Of a stretch of 64,000 nucleotides of DNA, positions 24,401 to 39,400 are shown one piece after another. Within the stretch, counting starts at the first letter, position 1. Each line of letters opens with the position of its first letter. Below the pieces are notes generated by a model. It searched no databases, was not told the DNA's origin, and saw nothing but the letters and a program-made list of their open reading frames with translations. The translations under genes and the position numbers were made by a program. Source of the stretch: Trachythela sp. YZ-2020 (lineage: Eukaryota; Cnidaria; Anthozoa; Malacalcyonacea; Clavulariidae); assembly GCA_016169945.1 (NCBI GenBank), contig JADLSH010000162.1, forward strand, positions 1,674,001-1,738,000, given 5' to 3'.

Positions 24401-27400
24401 CTTCTAAAGTCCTTAGAGAAACGACTTTCAGTTGATGGTTCTAAAGTTCGAGACACGGAGGAGAAAGTAAACAAGATGGAAGATGCTGGTGTATTACCCC
24501 GGGATGGTTTTGCCGGTACTCTAAATGATAGATGTGATGAAGTGAAGAAAGAACAACAAAATGTCAATGTTGATATTGAAGAAGCCAAACCAAAGTATGT
24601 TTAGAATACTGTATGTTTCCGCCCCTTGAGTCTTCTATACGTTGACAAAGCAGTGTTGGGTACAATTGAGACTGGTCCTGGTTTACACCAAACTAACTCT
24701 ATTTATACTGGATAGCACACTAAACTAACTTTATTTATACTGGATAGCTCTATCAATTCTAAACTGTTCTTCCTAGAGGTCCAGTAAGGATCATCTCTTA
24801 TTGATCCAGTGTTACTACAGGAGGAAACCTAAACTAAACTAACTTTATTTATACTGGATAGCTCTATCAGTTCTAAACTGTTCTCCCTAGAGGTCCAGTA
24901 AGGATCATCCCTTATTTATCCAGTGTTACTACAGGAGGAAACCTAAACGAAACGAACTTTATTTCTACTGGATAACTTCTATCAGTTCTGAACTTTTCTT
25001 CCTCGAGACCCATTAAGGGCCAATTCTGATATAAACTAAGTTATAATTTATATCCAGGTTGCATCGTGCCTTACTCAATCAATTAAATCGAACACAAAAA
25101 GCTGTCAACAAGTGGTTGAAACTTTGCGAGAAGAAGGAGAGAAATATTGACGTCGCCAACGTGAAAGATCTTGATAAAGCACATCAAGAATGCTTGAAAC
25201 TGAAGGTAATTTAGATGAAAAATAGCAAAAGGCTTAGAGTTTTCCAATAAAGCTCTTTATAAAACCTACTTTATATTTTGTAGCAAGCAAAGGCTGAATT
25301 TGACAGAGGTGAACCCCAATATATTACTTTAACTGAAGTGCAGAAAGAAGCTGTGGATGATGGCATCTTGGTTGACAAGAAAGCTGTTGATTTTGACAAA
25401 CAGATGGAGGGACTGGCTGCCAGACATGATGATCTGAAGAAACGCTTGGAAGATAAGGATAGCGAGTAAGGATATTGACCTCCACGATATTGACTTTTCA
25501 CCTGTGTTTGTCTATAAGCATTCGTCTATAATCAAACATTTTAATACGAAGCTAATGGCCACAGGGCAAGGACACATCGATTTAAATTTGCTTAATGCTT
25601 TTTATCTTCATACAGCCAGGCAGATTTGTATCTTTATTCGTTTAACATATTTTGTAGACTTTTAACCTATGTCAGACAATCCACAGAAGATGTGTTGAAT
25701 TCTGCGGATGAGAAACTTGAGGAGCAAAAGACATGGCTAGAACCTGAAGACCCAGCTGATAATTTCACAGATGCAAAAGATCAACAGGATACAATTAAGG
25801 TAAGATTGGATTTGTATCCTGTAATAACACGGATTCAAATAAAGGATGATCCTTACTGGACCTCTAGGAAGAACAGCTTAGAACTGGTAGAACTATCCAG
25901 TATAAATAAAGTTAGTTTAGTTCAGGTTTCCTCCTGTAGTAACACTGGATCAATAAGAGATGAATCTTACTGGACCTCTAGGGAGAACAGTTTAGAACTG
26001 ATAGAGCTATCCAGTATAAATTTAGTTAGTTTAGCTGTCGCACTAACATCTTAAATGCCAGATTTTGCTATAGATAAATAACACTATACTAAAATAATAC
26101 TACACTTTATACATTGAAAGATGTCAACTTTGTATTTTCTATACATATACTAATTTGTTTTAAGGAGCGAGAATCCACTATCAAAGAACGATCAAAAGAT
26201 ATCATTGTTCAACTCGGACCAGTTGAGAAAATCGCCACCGGTGAAATATTACCACTGCCAGAATCAACTGCTCTGCAACGTCGTGTTGCTGATGTGAAAA
26301 CTAAATTTAATGCTGATATTCCTGTTGCCAAAGACAAATCTCAAAAGTAAGTGATCATTGAATTACTAAAATCTATAATATTTTTTGTTGATGTCATAAA
26401 TAACAATCATTTGGGTATTTCAGACTCAAGGAAGGTTATGGCGAACTTCTCAAGAAGGAAATTGAGAAACGTAAAGCATGGCTTGATGATCATGAGGGTC
26501 ATGTCCCCGAAGCAGAAACTGACTTTAAAGATTTCAACGAATTCAAGGTCAAATACGACCAGAACAAGGTATTGTTGCACCTTCTAGCTCTGTTCAGAGA
26601 AATCCTCAAATCTATTATGCTTGATTTTATAAACTAGACTGTAACATTACATGTAGTAGAATTTGTGTTTAGTTATTAGCAAGTGAACTCTACCACCATC
26701 ATTATGCAATCCTGGATCGAATCATATTCGTCCATGGTCGAATCATATTCGTCCATAATAAGCTCTTGCCTTCTACCTTACTATGTTAACTGTACTATAT
26801 ACTTATGTTTTACATTACTTGTGCTTTAAAACAGTTTTTCATTTCGTTTCATCACTCAGGATTTTGTAAAAGAACTTGATGACAACAATATCCAGGTTTT
26901 GATTGAAGAAGCTGACAAAATTGATGGCATTGAACCAGAATTGAAAGAAGAACTCAAAGATTTGGATGAACGTTGGGATAAGATCCACGATGCTACAAAA
27001 GATAAGACTGATTCATATGATGATCTCATGACAAAGTGGGCTACATTCCGCGAACAGCAACTGACCTTGTTGAACTGGATTGATGAGGAGGATGCTGTGG
27101 CCACAGGAGAAAAGGATCAAGTGAATCTTGCTGATGAGGACGAAGTTGCTGAGCATATTAAAAAACTAAAGGTAGATAAATAAGCTATTAAATAACTATA
27201 TTTATAATTGTAATAGATATAAATCCTGAACGCGTGGATTTTATCTTCAATATTCCCTGTGGGAGGAAACCAGAAAACCCAGTGAAAACCCACGACTTGG
27301 GTAGAGTTTTGACTAACTCTATTCACATAAGTGCCAATTAATTGAATTGGCTTTTCAGCAATTTTTAGTCATCGGCTCATCTCATATTTTCAGGATGTGA

Positions 27401-30400
27401 AAGAAGAAGCAGAGGTTCAAGGGGAATCACAAGAAAAGAAATTGAAAGAAGCCAGTGAAGATTTGATCCGCCATCTCGGTGAAGATTCTCCAGCTGCTGT
27501 GGAGATCAATAAACAGATGGAAGAAGTTGATTCCGTGAGACAAGATTTTATCAAAGATATTGGTGTTAGAATTGAGAAGGTAAAAGTTTTAGGTTTTTGT
27601 ACTGGAATGGCACATGGTTCTGGATAGCTCTATCAGTTCTAAACTGTTCTTCCTAGAGGTCTAGTGAGAGCCATCTCTTCTTGATCCAGTGTTTCTACAG
27701 GAGGAAACCTAAACTAAACTAACTTTATTTATACTAAATAGCTCTATCAGTTCTAAACTGTTCTTCCTTGGGGTCCAGTAAGGATCGTCTCTTATTGATC
27801 CAGTGTTACTACAGGAAGAAACCTAAACTAAACTAACTTTATTTATAATGCCTGGATAGCTCTATCAGTTCTAAACGGTTCTTCATAATTTCACCTCAGT
27901 CGCACATGAGAGGAGTGCTTTCAGTCTGACTCTACGAAACACAGATTTTCCCCTGCTAATTTAGTTTCTTCAGGTATTTGGTTTCCACATATAATGGATC
28001 CATATACGAGGTGGTCCTTACTTGAATGAGCTTAGGCAGAACTGATCTGAACTGTACAGTAAAGTACTGTAAAATATACTTCTTTTAGATTGAAAGTAGT
28101 GAAGAGAAAACTAGAGATTTATACAATGACATTGATGATGTAACAACGTGGCTAGATACGACAGAAGGTCTCATTGACACGTATGAAAATCATGAAAAAG
28201 AAGCTGCTGACGGTGATAGTTCACGTGAACATGTCTTGCCTAAGGATGGAGAGGTCGAAGAAGAGATGGTCCATGTTGTGGAAGAAATTTTGGTAAGTTT
28301 AGCTTCATAAAAATTGAGCGATTTATTTTGGGTTGTTAACTGGCATAAATAATGCTGTGCTGCTTGAATTTAATGTTTTCCTCCATCCTATCAAGAGTAA
28401 TGTTGACAATGTTGTTCATACTCGATAGCAGTACTATTATATTGCTAAAGTCTCACAAGTTGTTCGTGACCTGCAGACAAGCTGTAACAATTATGTTATA
28501 AAGTTTGATATCAGGATCTTTTTGCACTGATTGTTGTTCGATATTTGTCTCTTCAAGGCTCACTTCCCTCCAAGAACAGTTCAGACATGGCACAATAGAT
28601 TGACACTCCAATTCCTATAAACATTGTCATCCGAAAACCTGCACTCTACACTCAATTTACACAAAGAGACTGTTGTATAGTTTGCTCTTTTATTTATGTC
28701 AAATTCTTTATATTTTCTTCTTTCAGATAAAACGTAAAGAGATCCCAGAGCGAGAAATACAACTCAACAATGCTGTGTTAGGTGTAGGTCAGTTGGATGA
28801 CCAGCTGCTTGATGAATCAACTGTAGAAAATGCTCAAACTAAAGTAAACGACGTGAAAGATCGCTGGGGCGCTGTAACACAGCGATTGGATGACTTCTGT
28901 AATCGTGATATACCTGTAAGTGGTACTAAGGTGATTTTGTCATTTGATTCCAGGCTAAGTGCATGAAGATTTGACGTGTATCACAGGGTTCGTACAAAAA
29001 TTGAAAGTCCTTGAATTTATAAAGAAGTGCTTTAAAGTCCTTGAATTCTTCTTGCTTTAGTTATTGGATACTGTATTTTCTGAAACTAGTCCCTATGTGA
29101 CACGATTGTACAGTTTAACAGCACTTTTTACCGACTTCTAACACCTTCTTTTCAGTCCTAAATAGTCCTTGAATTTCCTGATACATGGCCTGGAAAGTCC
29201 TTAAAAAGTCCTTGAATATTATTCTTCCTGACCTGTAGGAACCCTGTTGTTGATATGAACACTGTTGTTGATATGAATTCCTACTGATCATTGCTGATAA
29301 CCATTTCTATTAATTGGCATTATTAACATCATTTTTAACATTGATATTAACCATTTCCCAGGAAATTGAAATAGCTGAAATCAAAGCAGAGCATCTTGAA
29401 GAGGAATCTTTAGATGAAACGGATTTGAAATCTGTAGTGACGTTGGATACATGGCGAGAGAAAGTCAGGAAAGTGAACTTGCTGTTGAAATATGTTGAAC
29501 GGTTGGTTAGTGTCAATGCTGATGGAAAAGGGGATTATCCAAGCATAAGAATCTTGGCATCTAACACGAAGGTAAATTTTGCTCTATTCTATTTAAGAAC
29601 TGTCGGTGGCGGATAGTTAAGAATTGATAGAGCTATCCAGTATAAATAAGGTTAGTTTAGTTTAGGTTTCCTCCTGTAGTAACACTGGATCAACAAGAGA
29701 TGATCCTTACTGGACCTCTAGGGAGAACAGTAGAGGTGATAGAGCTATCTAATATATATAAAGTTAGTTTAGTTCGTCTTACTAAGGAACATATGCTTTT
29801 TGGTGGACTATCATGAATTCTTAAAAGTTTAAGCAAGCATAAATACTTCCTTTTTTGTCTCTAGGAAGCGACAAAAACCATCACCTCGTACTGCAAACCA
29901 AGAATAGAAGTCATTACAACATTGGGCGACAATATTATTGACGATGACCCTCACAACATTGACCAAGGAGAAGAAATAACAACTACTGTTGATACGTTGA
30001 ACAAGAGAATTGAACTTTCAGAAAATAGTGCTACCATACTCAAAATGAAGTATGTGAAATTATGTGAATTGTCTTAAAGTTTGTCTAATAGAAAACTATG
30101 CTCGTCCCATTTAGATTCTGTTAACATGACTTCACTGTTAAGTACTATACCACACTTTTATTCATGTTAGCTCATTTTTGCTCATTTTTGCTCATTTTGG
30201 CTCTTTGGCTCCTTCAATATTTCAGTTCCTTTTTGTTTTTTTCTGTTCATTTCTTCAGTTTTTCTCACTTGTCCTGGACTTGATACACTGCCTTTTGAAG
30301 AAAATGCCTGTAATTAATCTATTTTCAATTTCCAATAACTAGAGTCCGTGATTTGGCACTGGATTACTTCAACAATCGTTTCAACAATTGTGAAATTGCT

Positions 30401-33400
30401 CTCGAAACTGAGGAAGAAAATGTCGACAAATTATTGACCACGAAACCTGACCTGGAAACCACACAAGAACAAATGGTGCTTTTGAAGGAAGGACGAAAAG
30501 AGTTTGACAAGAACCAGGAAGATTACGAAAATGTTGTTGGTGAATTAAAGGACAGAAAAATCTCGGAATTTTTGTCGAAAGAAGGATTTCAAGGAACTTT
30601 AGGAGACAAGAGTGATAATATCAAAAAGAGACGGGATGCTGTGGATAAGAAATTGTCAGAATCGCAAACACGGTACTATATTAACTAGTATATTTTCGTT
30701 GGTTTTATACGGTGTATTGTGGTCAGTGTGGGTTAAGTTAACGAATTGGTTTATCAGTAGAACTATTGGTAATGTTTTGTATCTGATTGTTATAAACAAC
30801 CTTTTAATCTTTGTACACCATTCTCTTTAGAATCCATCGTAATCTGATCTCACATTTAACGGAGATGAAGAAAACTGTGGCAAAATGGCTGACATCTTGT
30901 GAGAAGAAAGAAAAATCCATAACTGTTGAACCCACGCCATCACATGACCCAGTTGCTGAATATAAAAAGCTGAAGGTAGGTTATACCTTGTGGTATTGCT
31001 ATAATCTTCTTTTGAAAGTGTTCAGAGACGGAATTTGATTCAGCAAATGAGCAATTCTAGACTGACATTTCACGAAATGAGGCCATGCCATGCCATACCA
31101 TCTTGCAGGCACCATTTCATCTCATATAGTCATATTCCATATTGTGTACTTCGCTTAACTTAATGCTATATAGTGCTTTGCTATACTATATGCATTTGTG
31201 CCATATTAACAGGTTCCAAAACTTGCCATACCACACCATAACACGTCATACACGCGTAAAAATCTCACATCTTGTCAACAAGATGTGTTCGCAACAGACT
31301 TACATCAAGCTTGTCAACAAGTTCGCAACAGACTTGTTAACAAGTTGTCGAATTGCTGGACGATAACAGGTTGTTGGAAAAACTTGTAACAAGTCTGTTG
31401 AGTCAACAACCTTGTGGCAAGTTGTCATCAAGCCGTTGACAACTTGCGAACAAGCTGGGAACAAGCAGTGCGAACACATCCTGATAACAAGTTGTTGAAA
31501 CAGCATTGTTAAAACTTCTGCGGTTTCACGTGTGTATACTTAGTAACTCCAAAAACTCGGCTTAGACCATTACCCAAATTTCCATATTTTTGGATCATTT
31601 GACAACAGCTCGTAGGTACTACCCTAGGATAAATCCATAGTTATAATTTGTTTTGTTTTAAGGCTTTGCGTGAAGAAATGGACGAAGGTGAACCAAAATA
31701 CGATGCCACTGTGCAGTTGAACAAACAGTTGACGACTGATAATGTGCTTGAAGGGAGGAAAGCCTCAAACTCTGAGAAAGACCTTCAATCTTTCGCAGCT
31801 AGGTTTGCAGCATTAGGGAAACGATACCATGATAAAAATGGTACCTTCTATATAATTCTCCTCAACCTAGCTCAAACAACAATGGATGAAGTTAAGGATG
31901 ATATCGCAGAGACGGAGCAAAAAGTTGAGCAAACAAATTTGGCTGAGAGGTTCCCTCAAGTCAAGCAAGATTTCCAGAACGCAAAGGTATTTTAATGATG
32001 TATTAGAATATATGTTAGTTTGAAAAGCAGCAAGTTTGGTGGCCTGTTTTTAAGTCTTCTATTAAATTAATTGCTTACTACCGTTACTAATGTATTAGCC
32101 AAAAGTGTGAGCTAATCTTGATAGCTGTATCAGTTCTGAACTGTTCTCCCTAGAGGTTCAGAAAGAGCCATCCCTTATTGATCCAGTGTTACTACAGGAG
32201 GAAACCTAAACTAAACTAACTTTATTTATACTGGATAGCTCTATCAGTTCTAAACTGTTCTTCCTAGAGGTCCAGTAAGTGTCATCTCTTATTGATCCAG
32301 TGTTACTACAGGAGGAAACCTAAACTAAACTAACTTTATTTATACTGGATAGCTCTATTAATTATAACTTAACTAGCAGTGTAGCAAGGGCCATTCCTTA
32401 TTGATCCAACGTTGCCACAGTAGAAACTCATATTATCGACAAGAAACCTGCAGTGGGGTATTTGATATTAGGGTTAAAGAAATTGGGTGCTGCTTGTAAA
32501 AATTCTTGTTTTATCGTAAGTGGTACTCTTGGCTGTTTATGAAGCACAGATAAATTTATTAAACGTATTTTATGTTTTTCATAGAATGTCAGAGATGAAG
32601 TGGACGAAGTTTGTGAGAAATCAAAGGACACTCTGAAAGATGTTCATGCAATCGTAGCACTGGATGTCTTCAATGATGATGACAAAAAGAACGTGGATGA
32701 TCGAAGAAATGAATTGAAAGATAAGAACTCTCAACTATCTGAAAAATCAGATGATAAGTTTGACAAGTAAGTGAAAAATCATGGTTTTAGATTCAGTACA
32801 CTTTTTGCAAAATTACTACCATTTGCAATCAAGCGTGAAATGGGACGAACTACTGTATCTAAAACATTTTAAGTTTCATTTGTTAACGTTATTAAGTAAT
32901 TTACTTTAAACATTCGCATTCTGCTATGGAAAACTACAATGTTTTGACGCACTTACCAACACCTCCACAATTTCCATATTTACATTAAAAGAGCACCTTT
33001 GCCCTCTCTTAAACTTCTTCGATAAACAGTCATTGAAATTCTAATATATATCGCACAAACAACGTTTAGTTGTAAAAAAATAGAGTAATTAAAAGCCAAT
33101 TATCTATTTTCCTCCATTTGCACTAAATTTAGTTTTGCGAAACAGTATAACGGAATCATTGAGAATGAAGTGAAGAATCGTAAGATGTGGTTGGATTCAA
33201 ATGAATCATGGATGGCCATCACAGATAATGATGTTGACGATCTCCCTGGCTTTGCCAAGAAACTTGACGAACAAAAGGTTTGTGTCTTTTATACAGGGTG
33301 TAGAAGAAATCTGGGAGTCCAGGATTTTTTAAATGTAAATTTCGAAAATAATTATAGAGTAAAACGTTTATATTTACATTCACTTTAAAGCTAAGTCGTT

Positions 33401-36400
33401 CTGCTTTCCAACGGTGGGTTACTTCTTAAATTTTAATGATTGGTTTGCGAATAATAGTGGGTAGGTAGGTAGGTAAAACTTTATTTCAACACGTTAGCCA
33501 CTTCAACTGAATTGTTGATTCCAAGTGGGACGTGATTTAAAACTACAAATATTTACAAATGAATAAGAAAAGTACACACAAACTATATACAAAATCAATT
33601 ATATTACTTATAAGTATATTTATTAATTATTGGCATTGGCGTTAGAGATGTTGTTATTAAATATGAACAAATATTCGCTATTTCTAGCTTGTTCAGACGA
33701 TGAATTCCATATTTTTGGTCCTAACACACGTTTTTAAAGATATTTAGTTTTCGGACGCGGAAGGAAGAGAGTAGTATTTTGTGTAGTTGTAATTGGAGAA
33801 TAAAAAAATTGAGATGCAATAATAACGCGATATTTAAAATGAAATAACGTAGTATAACATTGCATAAAGGACAAGCTTGAAAATAAGGCTGGACTTTACA
33901 TTCGTTTAGTTAAAACCAGAGTAACAAGCGTGTTTCTCTTTTTCCAGATATTTCAAGAGGAGCTTGAACACCGAAAAATGGAGGGTCTAATTGATGAAGC
34001 AAAAGACAATGAAGAACTTTCTCCTGACACCAGATTCATGATCTATGATCTCGATGACAAGTGGAACACGATGGACAACTGGTCTGAAGAAAGATTGGAT
34101 AAACTAAATAAGGTCAACGTCGATTGGAAACATCTTCGTGAGCAAGAAAAGGAACTATTGGACAATATTGATGACAATGATGCAAGGTTGAAGTTAGTTT
34201 CTACTCCTGTTGATTTGTCTGACAAAGAAGAAACAGAAAATCAACGAAATGAACTCAAGGTTTGATCATATTTATGCTAGATATTTATTTGCTAGTCAAA
34301 TGAATATGAGATTGAACCTATTAAGCCGTAATATGCCCTTAGCTATTTTACTCTAACGCCAGACCAATGCTAGTTATTTCAACTCCTGAATTAAAATTTT
34401 ACAATTAAAATATGTCGAACGAGAAGGAAATGAACGAAAACAAGGAACGGAGGTTCGCTCTAAAACTCGACTTTCTGAAAGCTAAAAAATACTCGCCTAT
34501 CGGCTCGTATTTTTTTACGCTTTCAGAAAGACTCGCAACATCCCGCGTGTTAGGATCACGCAATCCTGCACGGAAAACCATTCGTTAATCCTTTGTTATA
34601 AGTTCTAAACTGTTCTCCCTAGAAGACCAGCAAGGGTCATCTCGTGTCAATCAGCTCTGGCAAAACGATAATAATCTTTCTTGTGTTTATATAGGATCTC
34701 CAATCAGATGCACAAGAACTTGGCTTAAACGTTGTAAAAATACAGAAATCTTCAAATGATTTGATCAAACTCGTCGGTCCTGACAGTTCAGCTGGTAAAC
34801 GTATGGAGGAAGAGTTTAATGATGTCAGCACTTGTCATGGTAAATTGTGCGCTGACTCCTTAACAAGACTGAAGAAGGTATGAAGTTTATCTGAAATTAA
34901 AATCATGATAGTCAATGGTGTTTTCATCGTATTGTGACCATTGATCTATGATTGTGACATTATTGATGCATTTATGTCATTCCATACATCATATCTCAAT
35001 ATTTTAATAAGTAGAGGGCACTCAGACTACATACTTCCGCCAGCAAATCAAGTCCAGTTTCATGCATAAATTATACATGCATAATTACGCATTTAGTTCT
35101 GTTCAGCTCGGGAAAGAAAGACAAACTTTTGTACATTTTCCATCCAATTTTCATCCAATTTGAACCAAAATTTAATCGATTTCTCCTTGACCTATGACCA
35201 TTAGCTCAACAAATTTTCGTATTAAAATGTTTGATAGTTTTTGAGTTATCGTGTTCACAGTCAAACGCACGCACAATTGGTGTTCATTGTTGTGGTGTCC
35301 CAGCCATTGATTGTTAGTAATTATTGTGTATGTTTAGCTGTTTGTGTGAGTCATTTGTATCACTGTTTTTATGTCTATTTTTGGCGAAGATAAGTAAATA
35401 AATCAATAATTCTTGCAATTGTCTCGCACAGCTCGACGCATCAGAAAGAAAAACAAAGGCTCTCTATGACCACATGGATGATATCAACGTGACAATGGGT
35501 GAAAGTGAGAATATCTTGAAATCTTTGAACGATGAAATGAAACAGACAGAAGAGAAGAAAGATACGACGAAAGACGGTGAGATAAATGAAAATGATGAAG
35601 AGCAACAGCGTGAAGAAATAGAGGACAGAAAAGACAAACCATCTTCTGATTTGAATAAGTTTGTGGATCAAATTTCGGTAAGAGTTTTTCAATCAACTTT
35701 GTCAATTTACGTAGCCGTAGGCAAACGAAGAATCGCTGTTGCAGAAACGCTATTTCCTAGCCATGCTTCTCTAAGGCAAACCAGGCAATTGACATTGTTT
35801 CCACAACAGAACTCTTACTTGGAAAACAAAATATGTTTTGGAATTTCTTAGGAAGCATTCCTTTCCTGGAATAAAAAATGCTTCTGCAACAATTTTTCTT
35901 AATTTGCACACGGTTTAAGTGAGAATAATGCATATCCTTTCATGTAGGGCAACCAAATTGAAATATCAGCCTTGTTCAGCTATTTGTTTTGACCAGGGCT
36001 TCTGATTAATTTCACTGGCATGTTACACTATTGGCCGTGACCTTGAACAGAGCATTTTCAGAATTACTGGAGCATACCATTATACATGCATAGCCTCGAC
36101 TACATTCTTTTGAAAACAGACTGGAAGATATAGGAGTGAAAGGTGAAGAAGAAACGCCATTTTTTTTGTTTAGCTTCGTCTGGGTGAGCGCCCCGAGGAA
36201 AAAGCGCGTGTCCAACGTGCCAAGGAACTGGAGGCGAGTCTTGAGGAAGATCTCGGCGATGAAGCAAGGAATGTTCTTCAAAAACAAGTGGAAGATTTTG
36301 ACAATCGCTGGGAAGATCTCAATAAGAAAATGGACCAAGCTGTCAAAGATAGTGAAACTGTAAGTACTTTAGGGGTCGTTGTACCTAAATTTAGTTTAGT

Positions 36401-39400
36401 TTAGCTTTCCTCCTGTAGTAACACTGGCCCAACAAGAGATGACTCTTAGATTAGACGGAATTGTTGGAGTAATTCAGTGTATATAAAGCTAGTGTAGCTT
36501 AGGATTTCTCCCGTAGTAAAAGTAGATCTCTCTTCCCTAAGGAGAATTGATACAGCTTTCTAATAAATGTGAAGTTGTATCACGTAGTAATTTTTATAAC
36601 ACTTTCCCTGCCCTAATTGTGAGGAAGATAAGTTAATGAAATTGTAGAAATGTTTAACACGTTTGTTGTCTTTCACAGGAGGAGCCTGCGCCAATCAAAG
36701 CGTTCCAAGTGGAAGAGGTTGAGTCAGCTCTACCTGAAGACCAAACCGTGGATTATGGTTTATGGAAAGATGATGCGGCAGAAATTGATGAGTCAATGTT
36801 GAAATCTCAGAACACACTTCAAGCTTATGATGTTGATATTAAGGATTACTCAAGTCTGAAGAAAGCAGAAACGGAAACACAGGTTCGTCTGGGGACTTTA
36901 AACAGGGGCTATGGAACCCCCTTCCCTTACTTACCAAAAATATAAAAACGTTTTTGTGGATTGAAAGTGCCCTTTTAGCTTGATAAGGGAAATCATCAGA
37001 GGCCTAATTGTGAGATTGAAATCAGAGAAACAATGTTATGATTAAATCACAAATGTGCCAGTTTTGTAGCCAAAACCGTTGTTATCTCAGTACATACTTG
37101 TTACGTTTTGATTAAGCAAAACCATCCCTCAAATCTCTAGGGATCTGTAGAAGTCCATTTTTATTTAGGGGTCATGTCAGTGCACCCCTGTAGATTACTC
37201 GTTCTTGGTTTTGAAATATGATGGAAGGCTGTTCCAATGAAAAAGTATGTTCTCAGTAAATGAATGGAATGGTGTTCCATTGACAATTATTTTTGTTTCC
37301 AGGATATTATCGACAAGATGAATACAGAATTCAAGCCGAAGCTCATCACACTTCGTTCTTCTGGTGAAAAGATTTCTGATCAAGATCCGGCTGTAACTGA
37401 AGATGAAGTCGATGATATTGTGAATTCTTCACAAAAAAATCTTGAAGGATTACAAAGTACTTTACAGCTTCGAAAATTGAGGTATATCTTCTCTTCTATT
37501 TATCCAACGAATATAGTGATTAGGACGTAATGAAACCTTTTTGACAAGTTCAAATATCATCATTTAGCGAAAATATAGCAATATTGTTTGTTGGCTAATT
37601 TATTTTCCTAGACTCCACGATACTGCTGTTCAACATATGAATGAAAGAATACTGAATTGTGAAGCGAATGTCGGTGATGAACAAGTGAAACTACAATTGC
37701 TTACACCACCAGGGAAAGATCTTGAAACTGTTCTAGATCAACTGTCAGCTTTACAGGTAAGTTTGGCATGCTTGTTTTATATATTTATTGTTTAATATTG
37801 TTTGATTGTGTTGAAAAAGTTATAAATGAAAAATCATCACAAGACTATGATAACAAAATGCCCTAACAATGGATTTTCTTCACAGGTAAGCGAGAAGACG
37901 TTCCACACAAATCAAGTTGAGTTTGAGGAGGCCCAAGTCCACCTGAACGAACTGAAACAAAGCAAGATCCTGACATCTCCAGAATTCCAAGAACAATTTC
38001 AAGATGATTGTAAAGAGATTGCAATTGAACGTGCTCAAATCCTTAAACAAACAAGAGACCACAAAAACAAGTAATGTTAACGTCCAAAAACTTACCTAAA
38101 CTAACTTTATTTGTACTGGCATGCTCTATCAGTTCAAAACTGTTGTTCCTAGAGGTCCTGTGGGGTTATCTCTTATTGGTCCAGTGTTGCTACAGGAGGA
38201 AACCTAAACTAACTTTATTTATACTGGATAGCTCTATCAGTTCTAAACTGTTCTTCCTAGAGATCCAGTAAGAGTCATCTCTTATTGATCCAGTGTTACT
38301 ACAGAAGGAAACCTAAACTAAACTAACTGTATTTATACTGGATAGCTATCAGTTCTAATATGTTCTTCCTAGAGGTCCAGTAAGAGTCCTCTCTCATTGA
38401 TCCAGTGTTACTACAGGAGAAAACCTAAACTAAACTAACTTTATTTATACTGGATAGCTCTATCAGTTCTAAACTGTTCTTCCTAGAGGTCCAGTAAGAG
38501 TCATCTCTTATTGATCCAGTGTTACTACAGGAGGAAACCTAAACTAACTTTATTTATACTGGATAGCTCTATCAGTTCTAAACTGTTCTTCCTAGAGGTC
38601 CAGTAAGAGTCGTCTCTTATTGATTCAGTGTTACTACAGGAGGAAATCTCAACTAAACAAACTTTATTTATACCGAATAGCTTTATCATTTCTGTTTAAA
38701 CTGTTCTCCCTAGAGGTCCCTTATTGGTCCAGTGTTACTAACGAAGGAAACCAGAGTACCTGGAGAAAACCTGCGGTGTTTGGTAGAGTCAAACTGGAAG
38801 CACTCTTCTCACATGTGGCTGACGCGAAATTATATCCGACAACTGCATATTGCAGGAATCAAGTATAGCTGGCAAAGTTTACCCTGAATGTGAAAGGTTT
38901 GTTATATTTCTCATACTTCTCCGACTATTTTCAGACTTTATCGTGCCATTGTTAACATCTTTGACGTCCGAAGAAAGGATATTACAAAATGGTTAAAGAA
39001 TTGTGAAAAGAAGGAAAAGGAGATACCAAATGATGTCCAAGATCTCGATGAAGCTTTGATTGTGGTGAATAAAATCAAGGTGAGTAATTTTATTTTATTT
39101 GAAGGTGAAGGTGAAGGTGAAGGTGAAAGTCGATATTAATGTTTTATATACATTTGTGTGTAAATGCTTTCAATAATCGTTTTTCATGGTGCTAAATATG
39201 GTGTTCCAGTGGTTTAACGCTTGGCAAATGAAAATCATTACGGGTTTGTTTCAGCTTTGCCTGAAAAAGCTGGCCATCTCTAACTTATTACCCTCGAGTA
39301 CAGTGTTAAATGAGTAAAATATGGACCAGTTGACTATTTATTCTGCTGGTTAATTTGAAAAATGTAAATAAATAAACGCGCATCGACGACCATTGTACGA

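Noticed and set aside
31142..31506. 74- and 68-codon ORFs in intron 48
   Set aside because: Frames of the CAACTTGTT element; not bounded by usable splice sites.
33460..33890. A coding LINE
   Set aside because: Only a 3'-end-like tail with (TACC)n; no reverse transcriptase or endonuclease reading frame.
36136..36363. 75-codon ORF overlapping exon 55
   Set aside because: A shifted frame; the frame that joins exons 54 and 56 is a different one (LRLGERPEEKARV).
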